Assembly (NCBI RefSeq): GCF_003952945.1
Contig: NZ_QXGK01000004.1
Coordinates: 104,594-168,593 of the forward strand
Origin: Bifidobacterium samirii
GTDB taxonomy: Bacteria; Actinomycetota; Actinomycetes; Actinomycetales; Bifidobacteriaceae
Direction: 5' to 3'
Length of the DNA stretch: 64,000 nt
Below, one piece after another: positions 36,719 to 46,947 of this stretch (its first letter is position 1; each line of letters starts with the position of its first letter). The notes beneath the pieces were generated by a model that did no database searches, was not told the origin of the DNA, and saw only the letters and a program-made list of their open reading frames with translations. The position numbers and the translations under genes were made by a program.

Positions 36719-37936
36719 TCATTCACCGTCGGATTGCGAGGACGTACCGTCCGATGTGCCGGCGTCCGTCGAACCGGTGGTGCCAGGCGTCGTGCCGGTG
36801 GTGGAACCGGAGCCGCTGCCGCCGGTCGTGTCGGACGAGGAGCCGCCGGTCGTGGTGCCGCCGCCCGTAGTCGTGCCGGAGCCGGTCGAGTCGCCGGTGC
36901 CGCCCGTCGTCGTGCCGGAAGTCGTACCCGACGTGGAGCCGGACGTGCCGCCGGTCGTGTCGGAGCCTCCGGTGGATCCGGAGGTGCCGCTTGTGCCGCT
37001 GCCGCCGGTCGTGGTGCCGGTCGATCCGCCCGTGCCGCTGTCGGCGCCGTCGGACGTACCGTCCTTGCCGGTGGTGCCGGCCGTGTCGTCGGCGTCGTCC
37101 TTGGTCGTATCGCCACTGGTCGTGCCGTCGGTCGTCGCATCGTCGCCGGTCTCCCCGTCGATGACGTCGGGGCGTTCCGGATGGCGTGCGGGCGCGTTCT
37201 GGCCGACCCAGTCACGCACGACGGTGTCGGTGCCCTGCCCCTGGGTGACGAGCATGACGATGCCGGCGGAGACGCCCACCGCGACGAGCGCGCTGACGAC
37301 CGCCACGATGATCGCGGCGCGCTTCTGCCGGCGCTCGTCGAGCAGCCGGCTTGCGGTCAGCTTCGTCGTGCCGGACGCGCCGGCACGACCGGACACGCTG
37401 CGGCCGGACGCCACGCGACGGCCGCCTGTCGTCGCACCGGCGGACGTGCCCGCGGCCGCACCGCCCGCCGGCAGTCCGCCGATGACGGTCGTGGCATCGC
37501 CGGGGCGCAGGACGGTCGTCACATCGTCGGCGGCCATCGCCGTGCCGACGATCGCGGTGGCGTCGAGCGCACGCGTCGCGTCGACGGCGTCCATCGCGAC
37601 CGTTTCGCCGGCCGCGGCGGCGTCGGCGCCCGACTTGCCCGCGACGGAACCGGCGTCGGACGACGCCTCGGCCGTGCCCGACGCAGCAACAGCATCATCG
37701 GACGACGACGTGCCGTCGTCCTTGCCGACGCCGGCGGCGCTCTGCAGCTTCTCCCCCGACGCCTGCAGCATGTTCTTGTAGACCTGCGATGCGACGGCCG
37801 ACACGACCGAACCCGCGGCGACGCCGATGACGGAGCCGGCGATGCCGATCTTGGCCGACAGCAGGAACGACGTGACCGCGGCGAGCGCACCGGCGGTCAG
37901 CGACGTCAGCGATATTCCCTTGAAAACGTTTCTCAC
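36719..37936 (-). CDS. Hypothetical membrane protein with Gly/Ser/Thr-rich tail
   Basis: About 405 residues from a GTG at 37936. The N-terminal part has two hydrophobic segments (LTAGALAAVTSFLLSA and IAGSVIGVAAGSVVSAVAS). A central linker contains recurrent short Thr-Val/Ile blocks (TTVLRPGDATTVIGGLP). A membrane helix lies near 235-258 (AAIIVAVVSALVAVGVSAG). The last 120 residues are almost entirely Gly, Ser, Thr and Asp, an exported, disordered and possibly glycosylated tail. The TTV/I blocks resemble phospho-Thr docking motifs, though no kinase is adjacent. The start is uncertain; only a weak GAGG precedes it. I do not recognise the family. Confidence 0.72.
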   Translation of the reverse strand: MRNVFKGISLTSLTAGALAAVTSFLLSAKIGIAGSVIGVAAGSVVSAVASQVYKNMLQASGEKLQSAAGVGKDDGTSSSDDAVAASGTAEASSDAGSVAGKSGADAAAAGETVAMDAVDATRALDATAIVGTAMAADDVTTVLRPGDATTVIGGLPAGGAAAGTSAGATTGGRRVASGRSVSGRAGASGTTKLTASRLLDERRQKRAAIIVAVVSALVAVGVSAGIVMLVTQGQGTDTVVRDWVGQNAPARHPERPDVIDGETGDDATTDGTTSGDTTKDDADDTAGTTGKDGTSDGADSGTGGSTGTTTGGSGTSGTSGSTGGSDTTGGTSGSTSGTTSGTTTGGTGDSTGSGTTTGGGTTTGGSSSDTTGGSGSGSTTGTTPGTTGSTDAGTSDGTSSQSDGE

Positions 37937-38100
37937 GCCTCGCAACCCTAGCGGGGTTTCCCGGCAACGCGCTGGGGAACGGCCGGAAACGACCACATCC
38001 TTACATTTGCCTCACCAACAGCCACACGGCAACGTCAGATGGACGTTTTCCAAGGAAGTTCCGTCAGCGATGATGAATCACGGCCAAGCCGAGGATTGCT

Positions 38101-38319
38101 CTCACTGACGAATCCTCAGTGAGAACAACCCGGGAGCTAGCCGGCGATCATACTCGCTGGCGGTGCCTCAGTGAGGAAAATACATGACCGAGCCGGGTAA
38201 TCTTCTCACTGACGGCCCCTCAGCGAGGAAAGCGCTCGACCAAACCCGGTAATCATCTCGCTGGCGGCCCTTTCAACGAGCGGACCGTACGAGCAGGCCG
38301 GGGATTTCTCTCGCTGACG
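38101..38319. repeat. Array of degenerate palindromes with 52-base period
   Basis: Hairpin units of about 24 bases begin at 38101, 38153, 38205 and 38257, exactly 52 bases apart, with a half-unit at about 38310. The consensus is CTCRCTGRCGGYNCCTCAGYGAGG, and each folds on itself (CTCACTGA/TCAGTGAG). The 28-base spacers also resemble one another (shared CCGGGTAATC). The units are too divergent for a CRISPR array, and no cas genes are near. The array lies between a hypothetical membrane protein and the end of the permease gene, which the last unit touches. Confidence 0.85.
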
Positions 38320-39867
38320 CTACGCCTCCGACGACGACGGCACAGCCGCGGTCACCGCCGGCTCCGCATCGCCGTGACGGCGGCGCCACCATGCCTGCAC
38401 GTAGTACAGGGCGTAGCAGGCGATGACGAACACGATTTCGGCCACGAGGGCGAAGCGCTGCTCGACGTCGAACACGACGAGCACGAACGACGCGGTACAC
38501 AGGATGAACGCGGCCCACGAGACGCACGGGTAGCCGGGCGTGCGGTACTTGAGCTCGTCGACGGTGTGTCCGGAGGCGATCCAGCGGCGGCGGAACACGA
38601 TCTGGCAGTAGGCGATCGCGATCCACACCACCACGGCGGACAGGCCGGAGAGCGCGACGAGCACCAGGTACACGGTGGACGCGGCGATCACCGAGGAGAG
38701 CAGGGCGAGCAGGCCGCCGGCCATCGCCGCGCACAGGGCGAGCATCGGCACGCCGCGGCGGTTCGTCTTGGCGAACCAGCGCGGGATGAGCCCCTCGTGG
38801 CCCATCGACCACACCATGCGGGTCGAGGCGTACAGGCCGGAGTTCGACGCGGACAGCACGGCGGTGAGCACCACGAAGTTCATGATGTCGGCCGCGTACG
38901 GGATGCCGATCGAGTTGAACACGAGCACGAACGGGCTTTCGCCCACGCCGGCCTCGCGCCACGGGATCAGCGCGCACATCACCACGATCGAGCCGATGAA
39001 GAACAGGACGAGACGCCACAGGGTCGTGTGGATCGCCTTGGGGACGGCGGTTTCGGGGTCGCGCGTCTCGCCGGCGGTCACGCCGATCAGCTCGGTGCCG
39101 GAGAACGCGAAGTTGACGGTGAGGATCGTGGCGAACACGGGCATGAACCCGTTGGGGAACACGCCGTCCTTGAGGAGGTTGTCGAACATCGGCGCATGCG
39201 TGTAGCCGGCGACGGGCAGGATGCCGAAGATGGCGAGCAGGCCGATGCCGATGAACGCGATGATCGCGATCACCTTGACCGACGCGAACAGGAACTCCGC
39301 TTCGGCGAAGAAGCGCACCGACAGCGCGTTGGCGAGGAAGATCAGCACGATGCACGCGGCGCTCCACACCCAGGTGGGCGTGTCGGGGAACCAGCGCTGC
39401 ATGAGCAGGCCGGCCGCGGTGAATTCGGAGCCGAGCGCCACCGTCCATGTCAGCCAGTACTGGATCGCGATGACGAAGCCGCTGGCCGGGCCGATGAACC
39501 GCTGCGCGTACACGTGGAACGAGCCGGTGACCGGCATCGCCACCGACAGTTCGCCCAGCGTGAGCATCACCAGGTAGACGATGAGCGCGCCGATCGCGTA
39601 CGCGAGGATCGTGCCCATCGGGCCGGCCTGCGCGATCGTGTAGCCGGAGCTGAGGAACAGGCCGGTGCCGATGACGCCGCCCAGCGAGATCATCTGCAGA
39701 TGGCGCGATTCCATGCCGCGCTTGAGTTCGGTGTGTGCGCCCTTGATGTTCGCGCGCGGTGCGTCGGATGCGGGTGCCGTCTGCGGATGCGCCGGCTGCA
39801 TCGATTGCGGCGTCGGTGATGACGATGATGACGGTGATGATGACGCGGTGGCGTCGGTGGTGCTCAT
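38320..39867 (-). CDS. Amino acid permease (APC superfamily)
   Basis: A 515-residue transporter of the amino acid-polyamine-cation superfamily with 12 predicted helices. The substrate-site motif is [16 protein letters not shown] at about residue 62. Further family segments are [19 protein letters not shown] and [18 protein letters not shown], pointing to the AAT/GABA-lysine permease branch. Residues 1-45 are a Ser/Pro/Ala-rich disordered leader, unusual for the family. The ATG at 39867 follows AAAGGCAGAAG. The stop lies at the edge of the 52-base repeat array. The amino acid carried is not known. Confidence 0.93.
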   Translation of the reverse strand: MSTTDATASSSPSSSSSPTPQSMQPAHPQTAPASDAPRANIKGAHTELKRGMESRHLQMISLGGVIGTGLFLSSGYTIAQAGPMGTILAYAIGALIVYLVMLTLGELSVAMPVTGSFHVYAQRFIGPASGFVIAIQYWLTWTVALGSEFTAAGLLMQRWFPDTPTWVWSAACIVLIFLANALSVRFFAEAEFLFASVKVIAIIAFIGIGLLAIFGILPVAGYTHAPMFDNLLKDGVFPNGFMPVFATILTVNFAFSGTELIGVTAGETRDPETAVPKAIHTTLWRLVLFFIGSIVVMCALIPWREAGVGESPFVLVFNSIGIPYAADIMNFVVLTAVLSASNSGLYASTRMVWSMGHEGLIPRWFAKTNRRGVPMLALCAAMAGGLLALLSSVIAASTVYLVLVALSGLSAVVVWIAIAYCQIVFRRRWIASGHTVDELKYRTPGYPCVSWAAFILCTASFVLVVFDVEQRFALVAEIVFVIACYALYYVQAWWRRRHGDAEPAVTAAVPSSSEA

Positions 39868-40075
39868 GCTTCTGCCTTTCGACGGATGCCATGACGGATG
39901 ATACGGAAAAGACGATGGCGGGCGGTGCGCCCGATGGCGGACGAAGCGCGCCCGATGGACGCCCGTCGGCGCCCGGAACAGTATACGCGGCGCGGTGACG
40001 CCGGCGGCCGGCTGCGGTCGTTCGCGCCCGGGCTGCCCGGGCCGTCCGGCCGTTCTCCGGACCGCCCGGGCATGG

Positions 40076-40120
40076 CGACGCCCCCGGCCGCGTATGTCGC
40101 ATACGCGGCCGGGGGCGTCG
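40076..40120 (-). terminator. 21-base perfect GC-rich hairpin past the gpm-like gene
   Basis: Arms 40076-40096 and 40100-40120 are exact complements with a 3-base loop. The hairpin lies 35 bases past the stop of the 40155-40859 gene. It has no U tract but is extremely stable. Confidence 0.75.
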
Positions 40121-40154
40121 TGACGGGCGCACACTACGGGGATCGGCGGTCGGC

Positions 40155-40859
40155 TCAGCCGAGCGTCGGATGCTCCCATTCGTACGTGTCGGCGAGCGCC
40201 GGCCCGTGATTGTAGTCGGCGAGGCGCCAGCGGACGGTGCCGTCGGCGAGGTCGGCGGGGATGAGGCGCGCCCAGTGGGCGTTGCGCGGGCCGAGGATGT
40301 CGCCGAAGCCGCTGGCGGCGGTGTCCATGTGGAGGAGGGTCTGGAGGGTCTGGCTGATCCAGGCGCCGTGGGAGAAGACGAACAGGTCGGTGTCGTCGCC
40401 GGCGCGGCGCGCCCAGTCCTCGACGGCCTGGGCGCCGCGTGCGCCCACGACCTCCTTGGGTTCGGCGCCGTGGTTGAGCTCGCCGCCTTTGAAGTCCTCC
40501 CAGAGGCGCCAGTCCTCGGGCCAGCGTTGCGCGAGTTCGTCGACGTTGAGGCCTTCCCATTCGCCGAAGCTGCGTTCGCGGACGCGCTCGTCGGGGTGGA
40601 CGGTCAGGCCGAGCGGGTCGGCGAAGGCGTGGGCGGTGGCCATGGCGCGGCCGAGGTCGGAGGCGACGACGAGCTGGCGTCGTTCGTCCTGGTGCGGGTC
40701 CACGTACAGTTCGCGCAGCGCTTCGCCGGTGCGTGCCACCTGCCAGGCGCCGATCTCGTCGAGGGGGATGTCGATCTGGCCCTGGAGCCGGCGTGCGGCG
40801 TTGTAGGCGGTGCGTCCGTGGCGGACGAGCGTGATGGAGTGCACGTGGACGTCGCTCAT
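40155..40859 (-). CDS. Histidine phosphatase (phosphoglycerate mutase-like)
   Basis: A 234-residue histidine phosphatase. The catalytic RHG is in [20 protein letters not shown] near residue 12, with the second conserved His in FSHGAW near 180. The family includes glucosyl-3-phosphoglycerate phosphatase and phosphoglycerate mutase-like enzymes. In actinobacteria this gene follows nadD-rsfS, as in M. tuberculosis, where it is called gpm or GpgP. Here it follows rsfS by nine bases. It is probably a sugar-phosphate phosphatase rather than the glycolytic mutase; the substrate is inferred. Confidence 0.9.
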   Translation of the reverse strand: MSDVHVHSITLVRHGRTAYNAARRLQGQIDIPLDEIGAWQVARTGEALRELYVDPHQDERRQLVVASDLGRAMATAHAFADPLGLTVHPDERVRERSFGEWEGLNVDELAQRWPEDWRLWEDFKGGELNHGAEPKEVVGARGAQAVEDWARRAGDDTDLFVFSHGAWISQTLQTLLHMDTAASGFGDILGPRNAHWARLIPADLADGTVRWRLADYNHGPALADTYEWEHPTLG

Positions 40860-40868
40860 GGCTGTTCC

Positions 40869-41246
40869 TTACTCCTCGGGGTGGGCCAGGTCGAGCTCGA
40901 CGGCCGGGCAGTCGCGCCACAGGCGTTCGAGGCGGTAGAATTCGCGGGCCTCCTCGTGCATGACGTGGATGACGAAGTCGCCGTAGTCGAGCAGGAGCCA
41001 CTGGGCTTCCTCGAGGCCTTCGCGCGAGCGCGGCTGGCGCTTGTCGGCCTTGAGGTAGAGGTCCTTTTCGATCTCCTCGGCCACGGCGAGGACCTGGCGT
41101 TCGTTGGCGGCGGTGGCGACGAGCATGATGTCGGTGATGCCGAGCAGGTCGCTCACGTCGTAGGCGACGATGTCGCGGGCCTTGAGGCGGTCGGCCGCTT
41201 CGGCGGCGATGCGGATGTCGTCGATGGAGTTCTGGACTGCGGTCAC
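40869..41246 (-). CDS. rsfS: Ribosome silencing factor RsfS
   Basis: A 125-residue RsfS/YbeB/iojap protein that binds L14 on the large ribosomal subunit and blocks subunit joining in slow growth. Typical segments: [40 protein letters not shown] and [16 protein letters not shown]. Length matches the family. It lies in a run glmU-rsfS-gpm, with nadD further upstream beyond prs. In other actinobacteria nadD and rsfS are adjacent, so this order reflects insertion of prs, tRNA-Gln and glmU between them. Confidence 0.95.
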   Translation of the reverse strand: MTAVQNSIDDIRIAAEAADRLKARDIVAYDVSDLLGITDIMLVATAANERQVLAVAEEIEKDLYLKADKRQPRSREGLEEAQWLLLDYGDFVIHVMHEEAREFYRLERLWRDCPAVELDLAHPEE

Positions 41247-41312
41247 GGTCGGTGGGCTCCTTCTTTCGGTTTGGTGTTCGGTTGGTTGGATCGGTTGGGT
41301 CGGCGGGCGCGT

Positions 41313-42695
41313 TCAGCGCTCCCAGGCGGGTTTCCAGTCTTCGACGGCGTGCTGCGTGTTCTCGGAGTACACCATCGCGTCGGAGGGCACGTCGTGGCGG
41401 ATGACGGATCCGGCGCCGGAGGTGACGTTGTCGCCGACGGTGACGGGCGCGACGAGCAGGTTGCCGGCGCCGATGTGCGCGCCGGAGCCGATCTCGGTGT
41501 GGTGCTTGTGCACGCCGTCGTAGTTGGCGGTGATGGTGCCGCCGCCGATGTTGGTGTGGTCGCCGAGGGTGGCGTCGCCGACGTAGCTCAGGTGCGGCAC
41601 CTTGGTGCCGTCGCCGATGTGCGCCTTCTTCATCTCGACGTAGGCGCCGGCCTTGGAGCCTTCGCCCAGCTCGTTGCCGGGGCGCAGGTAGGTCCAGGGG
41701 CCGATGTTGGCGGCGCGGCCGATGTGCGACTCCTGCACGCGGGAGCGTTCCACGACGGCTTCGGCGTCGACGGTCGCGTCGATGAGCGTCGTGTACGGGC
41801 CGACGGTCGCGCCTTCGCCGACGACGGTGTGCCCCTGCAGGAACGTGCCGGGCAGGACGGTCACGTCGCGGGCGAGCTGCACGTCGTCCTCGATCCACGT
41901 GGTGGCGGGGTCGAGGATGGTCACGCCGGCGCGCATCCACGCCTCGCAGACGCGGCGGTTGTGCTCCTTGGAGAGCGCGGCGAGCTGGACGCGGTCGTTG
42001 ACGCCTTCGACGCTCAGCGGGTCGGGGGCGGCGAACGCGCCGACGTTGCCCTGCTTCTGGGCGGTCTCGAGCGCGTCGGTCAGGTAGAACTCGCCTTGGG
42101 AGTTGTTGTTGTCGAGGCCGGCGATGGCGGCGGCGAGGACCTTCGCGTCGAACACGTACACGGACGTGTTGACCTCCTGGACGGCCAGTTCGCTGCGGTT
42201 GGCGTCGCGCTGTTCGACGATGCGCAGGACGTGGCCCTCGCGGTCGCGGATGATGCGGCCGTAGCCGGTCGGATCGTCGAGGATGGTGGTGAGCACGGTC
42301 GCGCCGTTGCCGCTCTCCTCGTGGAAGGCGAGGAGGCTCCTCAGCGTTCCGGCGTCGAGCAGCGGCATGTCGGAGGCGGCGATGAGCACGTAGCCGTCGA
42401 GCTTGCCTTCGGCGTCGAGCTGGGACATCGCGCACTGGACGGCGCGGCCGGTGCCGGGGATGTCGTCCTGGTTGACGATCTCGACGTCCGGATGGTAGGA
42501 GCGGGCGGCGGCGGCCACGCGTTCGGCCTGGTAGTGGACGACGACGGCCAGCGTGTCCGGGTCGAGCGCGGCCACGGAGTCCATCACGCGGTTGAGGAAC
42601 GTCTTGCCGGCGAAGGTGTGCAGCACCTTCGGCATGGCCGAGCGCATGCGGGTGCCTTCGCCTGCGGCGAGGATGATTGCTGCCGATAATGCCAT
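41313..42695 (-). CDS. glmU: Bifunctional UDP-N-acetylglucosamine pyrophosphorylase / glucosamine-1-phosphate acetyltransferase
   Basis: A 460-residue enzyme that makes UDP-GlcNAc for peptidoglycan. The N-terminal pyrophosphorylase has the signature [18 protein letters not shown], residues 8-25. The C-terminal left-handed beta-helix carries the hexapeptide-repeat acetyltransferase ([20 protein letters not shown] and [20 protein letters not shown]). CAGGAGG precedes the ATG at 42695. Both catalytic halves are intact. It lies downstream of tRNA-Gln and upstream of rsfS on the same strand. Confidence 0.97.
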   Translation of the reverse strand: MALSAAIILAAGEGTRMRSAMPKVLHTFAGKTFLNRVMDSVAALDPDTLAVVVHYQAERVAAAARSYHPDVEIVNQDDIPGTGRAVQCAMSQLDAEGKLDGYVLIAASDMPLLDAGTLRSLLAFHEESGNGATVLTTILDDPTGYGRIIRDREGHVLRIVEQRDANRSELAVQEVNTSVYVFDAKVLAAAIAGLDNNNSQGEFYLTDALETAQKQGNVGAFAAPDPLSVEGVNDRVQLAALSKEHNRRVCEAWMRAGVTILDPATTWIEDDVQLARDVTVLPGTFLQGHTVVGEGATVGPYTTLIDATVDAEAVVERSRVQESHIGRAANIGPWTYLRPGNELGEGSKAGAYVEMKKAHIGDGTKVPHLSYVGDATLGDHTNIGGGTITANYDGVHKHHTEIGSGAHIGAGNLLVAPVTVGDNVTSGAGSVIRHDVPSDAMVYSENTQHAVEDWKPAWER

Positions 42696-42808
42696 TGTGG
42701 CCTCCTGTTGGTGTCGCCGACGCCCCGAGTGCCGGCCGACTGTCGAAACGGAAAACGCCCGGCCGCGGCCACGGCCATGCCGCGACTCGCCGCCAGGCGT
42801 TCCATGCG

Positions 42809-42879
42809 CTCCCCCACCTGGACTCGAACCAAGACAAAGGGTTCCAAAGACCCGTGTGCTGCCATTACACCATGGGGGA
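42809..42879 (-). tRNA. tRNA-Gln (TTG anticodon)
   Basis: A 71-base cloverleaf: acceptor TCCCCCA with TGGGGGA, D-arm GGTGTAATGGCAGCA, anticodon loop CTTTGGA reading CAA and CAG, and T-arm GGTTCGAGTCC. It lies between prs and glmU on the same strand and may be processed from their transcript. Confidence 0.96.
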
Positions 42880-42998
42880 ACGGCGAGAGCTGACTCCCGC
42901 CAAGTGTTCATTATGCCATAGCCCCAGACAACGTCAAATCGTGCCGATCGTCCGGGCGTCCGGCTTCCCGGCGCGTGCCGGGCGTCAGACGTCGGGCG

Positions 42999-44021
42999 TC
43001 AGGCGAAGAGGAAGCCCTTGCCGTGGTGCTCCGGGTACGTGTCGAACAGTTCGGCGACCGAACCGTCCTCGAACACGGCGCGCACCGCGCTGGCGAGCAG
43101 CGGCGCGATGGACAGCACGGTCAGGCCGTCCCAGCGCTTCTCCTCGGGGATCGGCACGGTGTCGGTGAGCACGACCTCGCGGGCGCCGCAGTTCTTGAGG
43201 CGTTCGACGGCCGGGCCGGAGAGCACGCCGTGCGTGGCGACGACGGTCACCGACTTCGCGCCGGCATCGGCCAGCACGTGGCAGGCGCCGGCGATCGTGC
43301 CGGCGGTGTCGATGAGGTCGTCGACGAGCACGCAGTCCTTGCCTTCGACGTCGCCGACGATGCGGTTGGCGACGGCCTGGTTCGGACGGGTGATGTCGCG
43401 GGTCTTGTGCACGAAGGCGAGCGGGCCGCCGCCCAGGCGCTGCGCCCACTGCTCGGCCACGCGGATGCGGCCGGCGTCCGGGGAGACGACGGTGACGTTG
43501 TCGAGCTGGCCGGCGAAGCGGTCGCGGATGTAGTCGACGAGCACCGGCATGGCGATGAGATGGTCGACCGGGCCGTCGAAGAAGCCCTGGGACTGCGAGG
43601 CGTGCAGATCGACGCTCATGATGCGGTCGGCGCCGGCGGTGCGCAGCAGGTCGAACACCAGACGGCAGGAGATGGGCTCGCGGCCCAGGTGCTTCTTGTC
43701 CTGGCGCGAGTAGCCCAGCAGCGGGCAGACGGCGGTGACGGAGCGGGCGGAGGCGCGCTTGAGCGCGTCGATCATGATCAGCTGCTCCATGATCGCCTTG
43801 TTCACGGGCTTGGCGTGCGACTGCAGGACGAACACGTCCGCGCCGCGCACCGACTCGGTGTAGCGCACGTACATCTCGCCGTTCGCGAAGTCGTACGCCG
43901 TGGTCTCCAGCACGTCGATGCCAAGTTGTTCGGCGACGTCGGCCGCCAGTTTCGGGTGCGACCGGCCGGTCACGAGAATGAGATTCTTATCGGGCTTTCC
44001 TTCAAGGATGGCGCTCACCAT
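42999..44021 (-). CDS. prs: Ribose-phosphate pyrophosphokinase
   Basis: A 340-residue PRPP synthetase that makes the precursor of nucleotides, NAD, histidine and tryptophan. Class I signatures are present: FANGEMYVRYTESVRGADVF, the catalytic-loop region GYSRQDKKHLGREPIS, the PRPP-binding VLVDDLIDTAGTI, and the Mg site VDLHASQSQGFFD. The ATG at 44021 (MVSAILEGKP) begins at the expected position. Translation genes and glmU follow on the same strand. Confidence 0.96.
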   Translation of the reverse strand: MVSAILEGKPDKNLILVTGRSHPKLAADVAEQLGIDVLETTAYDFANGEMYVRYTESVRGADVFVLQSHAKPVNKAIMEQLIMIDALKRASARSVTAVCPLLGYSRQDKKHLGREPISCRLVFDLLRTAGADRIMSVDLHASQSQGFFDGPVDHLIAMPVLVDYIRDRFAGQLDNVTVVSPDAGRIRVAEQWAQRLGGGPLAFVHKTRDITRPNQAVANRIVGDVEGKDCVLVDDLIDTAGTIAGACHVLADAGAKSVTVVATHGVLSGPAVERLKNCGAREVVLTDTVPIPEEKRWDGLTVLSIAPLLASAVRAVFEDGSVAELFDTYPEHHGKGFLFA

Positions 44022-44084
44022 GTCTCCAGACGTTCGGCTTCGTTGAAGTGACGGATTTCATAGTAACCGTGCGCGCCGACCCGC

Positions 44085-44121
44085 GACACGCCCCGACGGC
44101 GCGGGCGCGTCCGGGCGTGTC
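44085..44121 (-). terminator. Hairpin past nadD
   Basis: GACACGCCC (44085-44093) and GGGCGTGTC (44113-44121) form a stem in the 147-base gap between nadD and prs. No T tract follows, so it is a weak candidate. Confidence 0.4.
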
Positions 44122-44168
44122 GATGGTGGGCCGGCGGAGTGCCGGCGGGTGTGCGCCCCGCTCCCCCG

Positions 44169-44861
44169 CTACGTGTACAGCCCGTGCTTGCCGATGTACT
44201 GCACGACGCCGTCGGGCACGAGGTACCACACCGGTTCGCCGTGGGCGGCGCGGCGGCGCACGTCGGTCGACGAGATCGCCAGCGCGGGGATCTCGAGCGT
44301 GTCGACGCTGCCGGCGGGCGGCTGCACGCCGTCGGGCGACGAGTAGCCGGGGCGGGTGACGGCGACGAAGTGCGCCAGCTCCCACATGCTCTCGGCGTCC
44401 TTCCACTGCATGATCTCGGCGACCGCGTCGGCGCCGGTGATGAAGAACAGCTCGGCGTCCGGGTGGCGTTCGCGGATGTCGCGCAGCGTGTCGATCGTGT
44501 ACGTGACGCCGGGTCGGTCGATGTCGACGCGCGAGACGGTGAACTTGGGGTTCGACGCGGTGGCGATGACCGTCATCAGGTAGCGGTCCTCGGCGTTCGT
44601 GACCTTCTTGTCGAGCTTGAACACGGGACGTCCGGTGGGCACGAAGATGACCTCGTCGAGGTCGTACACCCAGGCGACCTCGGATGCGGCGACCAGATGG
44701 CCGTTGTGGATCGGGTCGAAGGTGCCGCCCATGATGCCGATGCGCGGCCGGTCGTGCCGGTTGCCGCGCGTGGACAGCCGCCAGGGGCGGGTCGCGACGG
44801 TCGTGTTGCCCGGGGACGGCTCGGCCGACAGGTCGGACATGCGGCGTTCGTCCTCAGCCAC
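44169..44861 (-). CDS. nadD: Nicotinate-nucleotide adenylyltransferase
   Basis: A 230-residue enzyme that adenylates nicotinate mononucleotide in NAD synthesis. The nucleotidyltransferase signature is [20 protein letters not shown] at about residues 42-61, and the C-terminal ISSTDVRRR motif binds ATP. The GTG at 44861 has GAGGGA upstream and overlaps the preceding gene by eight bases. The first 40 residues form a charged leader that other NadD proteins lack; an internal start closer to the fold (MSDLSAEP) is possible. Part of a proA-hypothetical-nadD run. Confidence 0.95.
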   Translation of the reverse strand: MAEDERRMSDLSAEPSPGNTTVATRPWRLSTRGNRHDRPRIGIMGGTFDPIHNGHLVAASEVAWVYDLDEVIFVPTGRPVFKLDKKVTNAEDRYLMTVIATASNPKFTVSRVDIDRPGVTYTIDTLRDIRERHPDAELFFITGADAVAEIMQWKDAESMWELAHFVAVTRPGYSSPDGVQPPAGSVDTLEIPALAISSTDVRRRAAHGEPVWYLVPDGVVQYIGKHGLYT

Positions 44862-45420
44862 GCGGTCCCTCCCCCGTCACGTCGGATGCGGCGGGCGCGG
44901 CGGCCGGCGCGGCGTCGTCGACGGCCGCGTCGACGCCGGATTCGTGCGGGTCGATCTTGCCCATGTCCTCGTCCCACTCCTCCTGCACGACGCGCCGGAT
45001 CTCGGCGAAGGTCGGCAGCGCGAAGTCGGGCTGGTACAGGTCGCGGACCACGGCCACGTGCTCGGTGACGCGGATCAGCGTCTGCGTCATGCCGTCGATG
45101 TCGCCGGCGCGCTCCTGCGCGGTGAAGCGGCGCACCTGCTCCTCCATGGCCTCCATGTGGCGGCGGACCGTGGCCAGCTGGGCCTCGTCGAGGTCGGCGA
45201 CCCGGTCGCCGTGTTCGTCGGGCCAGTCGATGAGCACCGCGTCGGCGTATTCGAGCGAGGCGCGCTGCTCGGCGGTGGCGATGCCGTCCTCGATCTGCAC
45301 GAGGAACACGTAGCGTACGATGCTCAGCCGTTCCGCGGCGAGCTTCATGCCCAGCCGGGGGTCGTCCACATCGATGTCGGGGCGCAGCGGCTCCCCTTCC
45401 CTGACGTCGAGATCGCTCAT
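44854..45420 (-). CDS. Conserved hypothetical protein between proA and nadD
   Basis: A 188-residue, strongly acidic, mostly helical protein ([38 protein letters not shown]) with a disordered Ala/Asp-rich tail. It overlaps nadD by eight bases, so expression is coupled. No domain is recognised. The position between proA and nadD suggests a gene retained in the lineage, but its function cannot be stated. Confidence 0.8.
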   Translation of the reverse strand: MSDLDVREGEPLRPDIDVDDPRLGMKLAAERLSIVRYVFLVQIEDGIATAEQRASLEYADAVLIDWPDEHGDRVADLDEAQLATVRRHMEAMEEQVRRFTAQERAGDIDGMTQTLIRVTEHVAVVRDLYQPDFALPTFAEIRRVVQEEWDEDMGKIDPHESGVDAAVDDAAPAAAPAASDVTGEGPRG

Positions 45421-45528
45421 GATCTCCTCCCTGTCTCGTTGCTCTGCGTTGCCTGCGCACCGCCCCGCGGCGGCGTCACCGTCCGGTCGGCCCTCCGGGC
45501 GGTCCGTCCGGCCCGACCGCCCGTGCGT

Positions 45529-46812
45529 TCAGGCGCGGATCTGGCCGGTGCCGTAGCCGACCCACTGGGTCGTGGTCATCTCGCGCAGCCCCATCGGGCC
45601 GCGCGCGTGCATCTTCTGCGTGGAGATGCCCAGTTCGGCGCCGAAGCCGAACACGCCGCCGTCGGTGAACCGCGTGGACGCGTTGACCATCACCACGGCC
45701 GAGTCGATGCGCCCGGTGAAGCGTTCGACCGCCGAATAGTCCTCGGCGACGATCGACTCGGTGTGGCCGGTCGAATGCGCGTTGATGTGGTCGATGGCCT
45801 CGTCGAGCGATCCGACGACCTTCACGCCGATCGTCAGCGCCAGGTATTCGGTATCCCAATCCTCGCCCGTGGCGGCGACGACGCGCGCGCCGTCGATGCC
45901 GGCCGCGTCGATGATGGCCCGAGCCTCGTCGTCGGCGTGCATCTCGACGCCCGCGTCGGCGAGCGCCTGCGCGGCGAGCGGGAGGAAGGATGCGGCGACG
46001 TCGCGGTGGACGAGCAGCTTCTCGGCGGCGTTGCACACGCCGATGCGCTGCGTCTTGGCGTTGATGAGGATGGGGATGGCCTTGGCGGGGTCTCCGGAGC
46101 GGTCCATGTAGATGTGCACGTTGCCGGCGCCGGTTTCGATGACGGGGACCTTGGAGTCGCGCACGACGGCCTGGATGAGGCCGCGGCCGCCGCGCGGCAC
46201 GAGCAGGTCGACGTGGCCGCGCGCCTCCATCATGGCGGTGGCGCCGTCGCGCCCGTACGGGTCGACGGTGTCGACGAGCGCGGGGTCGAGGCCGTGCGCG
46301 CCGATGGTGGCGCGGATGACGTCGATGGTGGCGCGGTTGGTGGCTTCGGCGGCGTGGCCGCCGCGCAGGATCGCCGCGTTGCCGGATTTGAGGCAGAGGG
46401 CGGCGACGTCGACGGTGACGTTGGGGCGCGCCTCGTAGATCATGCCGATGACGCCGATGGGGACGCGCCGCTGCTGGAGGCGCAGGCCGTTGGGCAGGCT
46501 GTAGCCGCGCACGATCTCGCCGACGGGGTCGGGCAGGGAGGCGACGTGGCGCATGCCGTCGGCGGCGGCGCGGATGCGCGGCTCGTCGAACAGGAGGCGG
46601 TCGAGCTTGCCGTCGTCCATGTGTTCGGCGCGGGCGCGGGCCATGTCGTCGGCGTTGGCGGCGGCGATGGCGACGGCGTTCGCGTCGAGCGCGTCGGCGA
46701 TGGCGCCAAGCAGCGTGTTCTTGGCTTCGGTGGAGGTCTGGGCGAGTTCGCGCTGGGCGCGTGAAGCCGCGTCGGCCATGGCGCATACCGCGGCGAATGT
46801 CTCTTCGGTCAT
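45529..46812 (-). CDS. proA: Gamma-glutamyl phosphate reductase
   Basis: A 427-residue NADPH-dependent reductase, second step of proline synthesis. Conserved segments: [32 protein letters not shown], and the catalytic-cysteine region [19 protein letters not shown]. The tail has the family end [20 protein letters not shown]. The ATG at 46812 (MTEETFAAV) is used. ProB is not adjacent. Divergent from thrC with 135 bases between. Confidence 0.96.
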   Translation of the reverse strand: MTEETFAAVCAMADAASRAQRELAQTSTEAKNTLLGAIADALDANAVAIAAANADDMARARAEHMDDGKLDRLLFDEPRIRAAADGMRHVASLPDPVGEIVRGYSLPNGLRLQQRRVPIGVIGMIYEARPNVTVDVAALCLKSGNAAILRGGHAAEATNRATIDVIRATIGAHGLDPALVDTVDPYGRDGATAMMEARGHVDLLVPRGGRGLIQAVVRDSKVPVIETGAGNVHIYMDRSGDPAKAIPILINAKTQRIGVCNAAEKLLVHRDVAASFLPLAAQALADAGVEMHADDEARAIIDAAGIDGARVVAATGEDWDTEYLALTIGVKVVGSLDEAIDHINAHSTGHTESIVAEDYSAVERFTGRIDSAVVMVNASTRFTDGGVFGFGAELGISTQKMHARGPMGLREMTTTQWVGYGTGQIRA

Positions 46813-46947
46813 AGGCACACGATAGCGCACGCGGCGGCGGCCGCCGGCTCCCGCGCCAGCATGCGGAACCGGGCGCCAGGGCTGCCCACGTGTGCCGATA
46901 GACTCGAAGACGGCAAGCATCGTCCCGATCGTGAGGGGTTCCATTCC

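Noticed and set aside
38101-38319. CRISPR array
   Set aside because: The period and hairpins look CRISPR-like, but repeat units differ at many positions, the spacers resemble each other and no cas gene is nearby.
40170-42689. 839-residue plus-strand frame
   Set aside because: It overlaps three well-identified minus-strand genes (gpm-like, rsfS, glmU) and shows the shadow composition.
38320-42837. One 1505-residue open frame
   Set aside because: It arises because high-GC DNA is open in extra frames. It joins the real permease with antisense and out-of-frame parts of rsfS, gpm and glmU; each of those genes has its own start and family signature.
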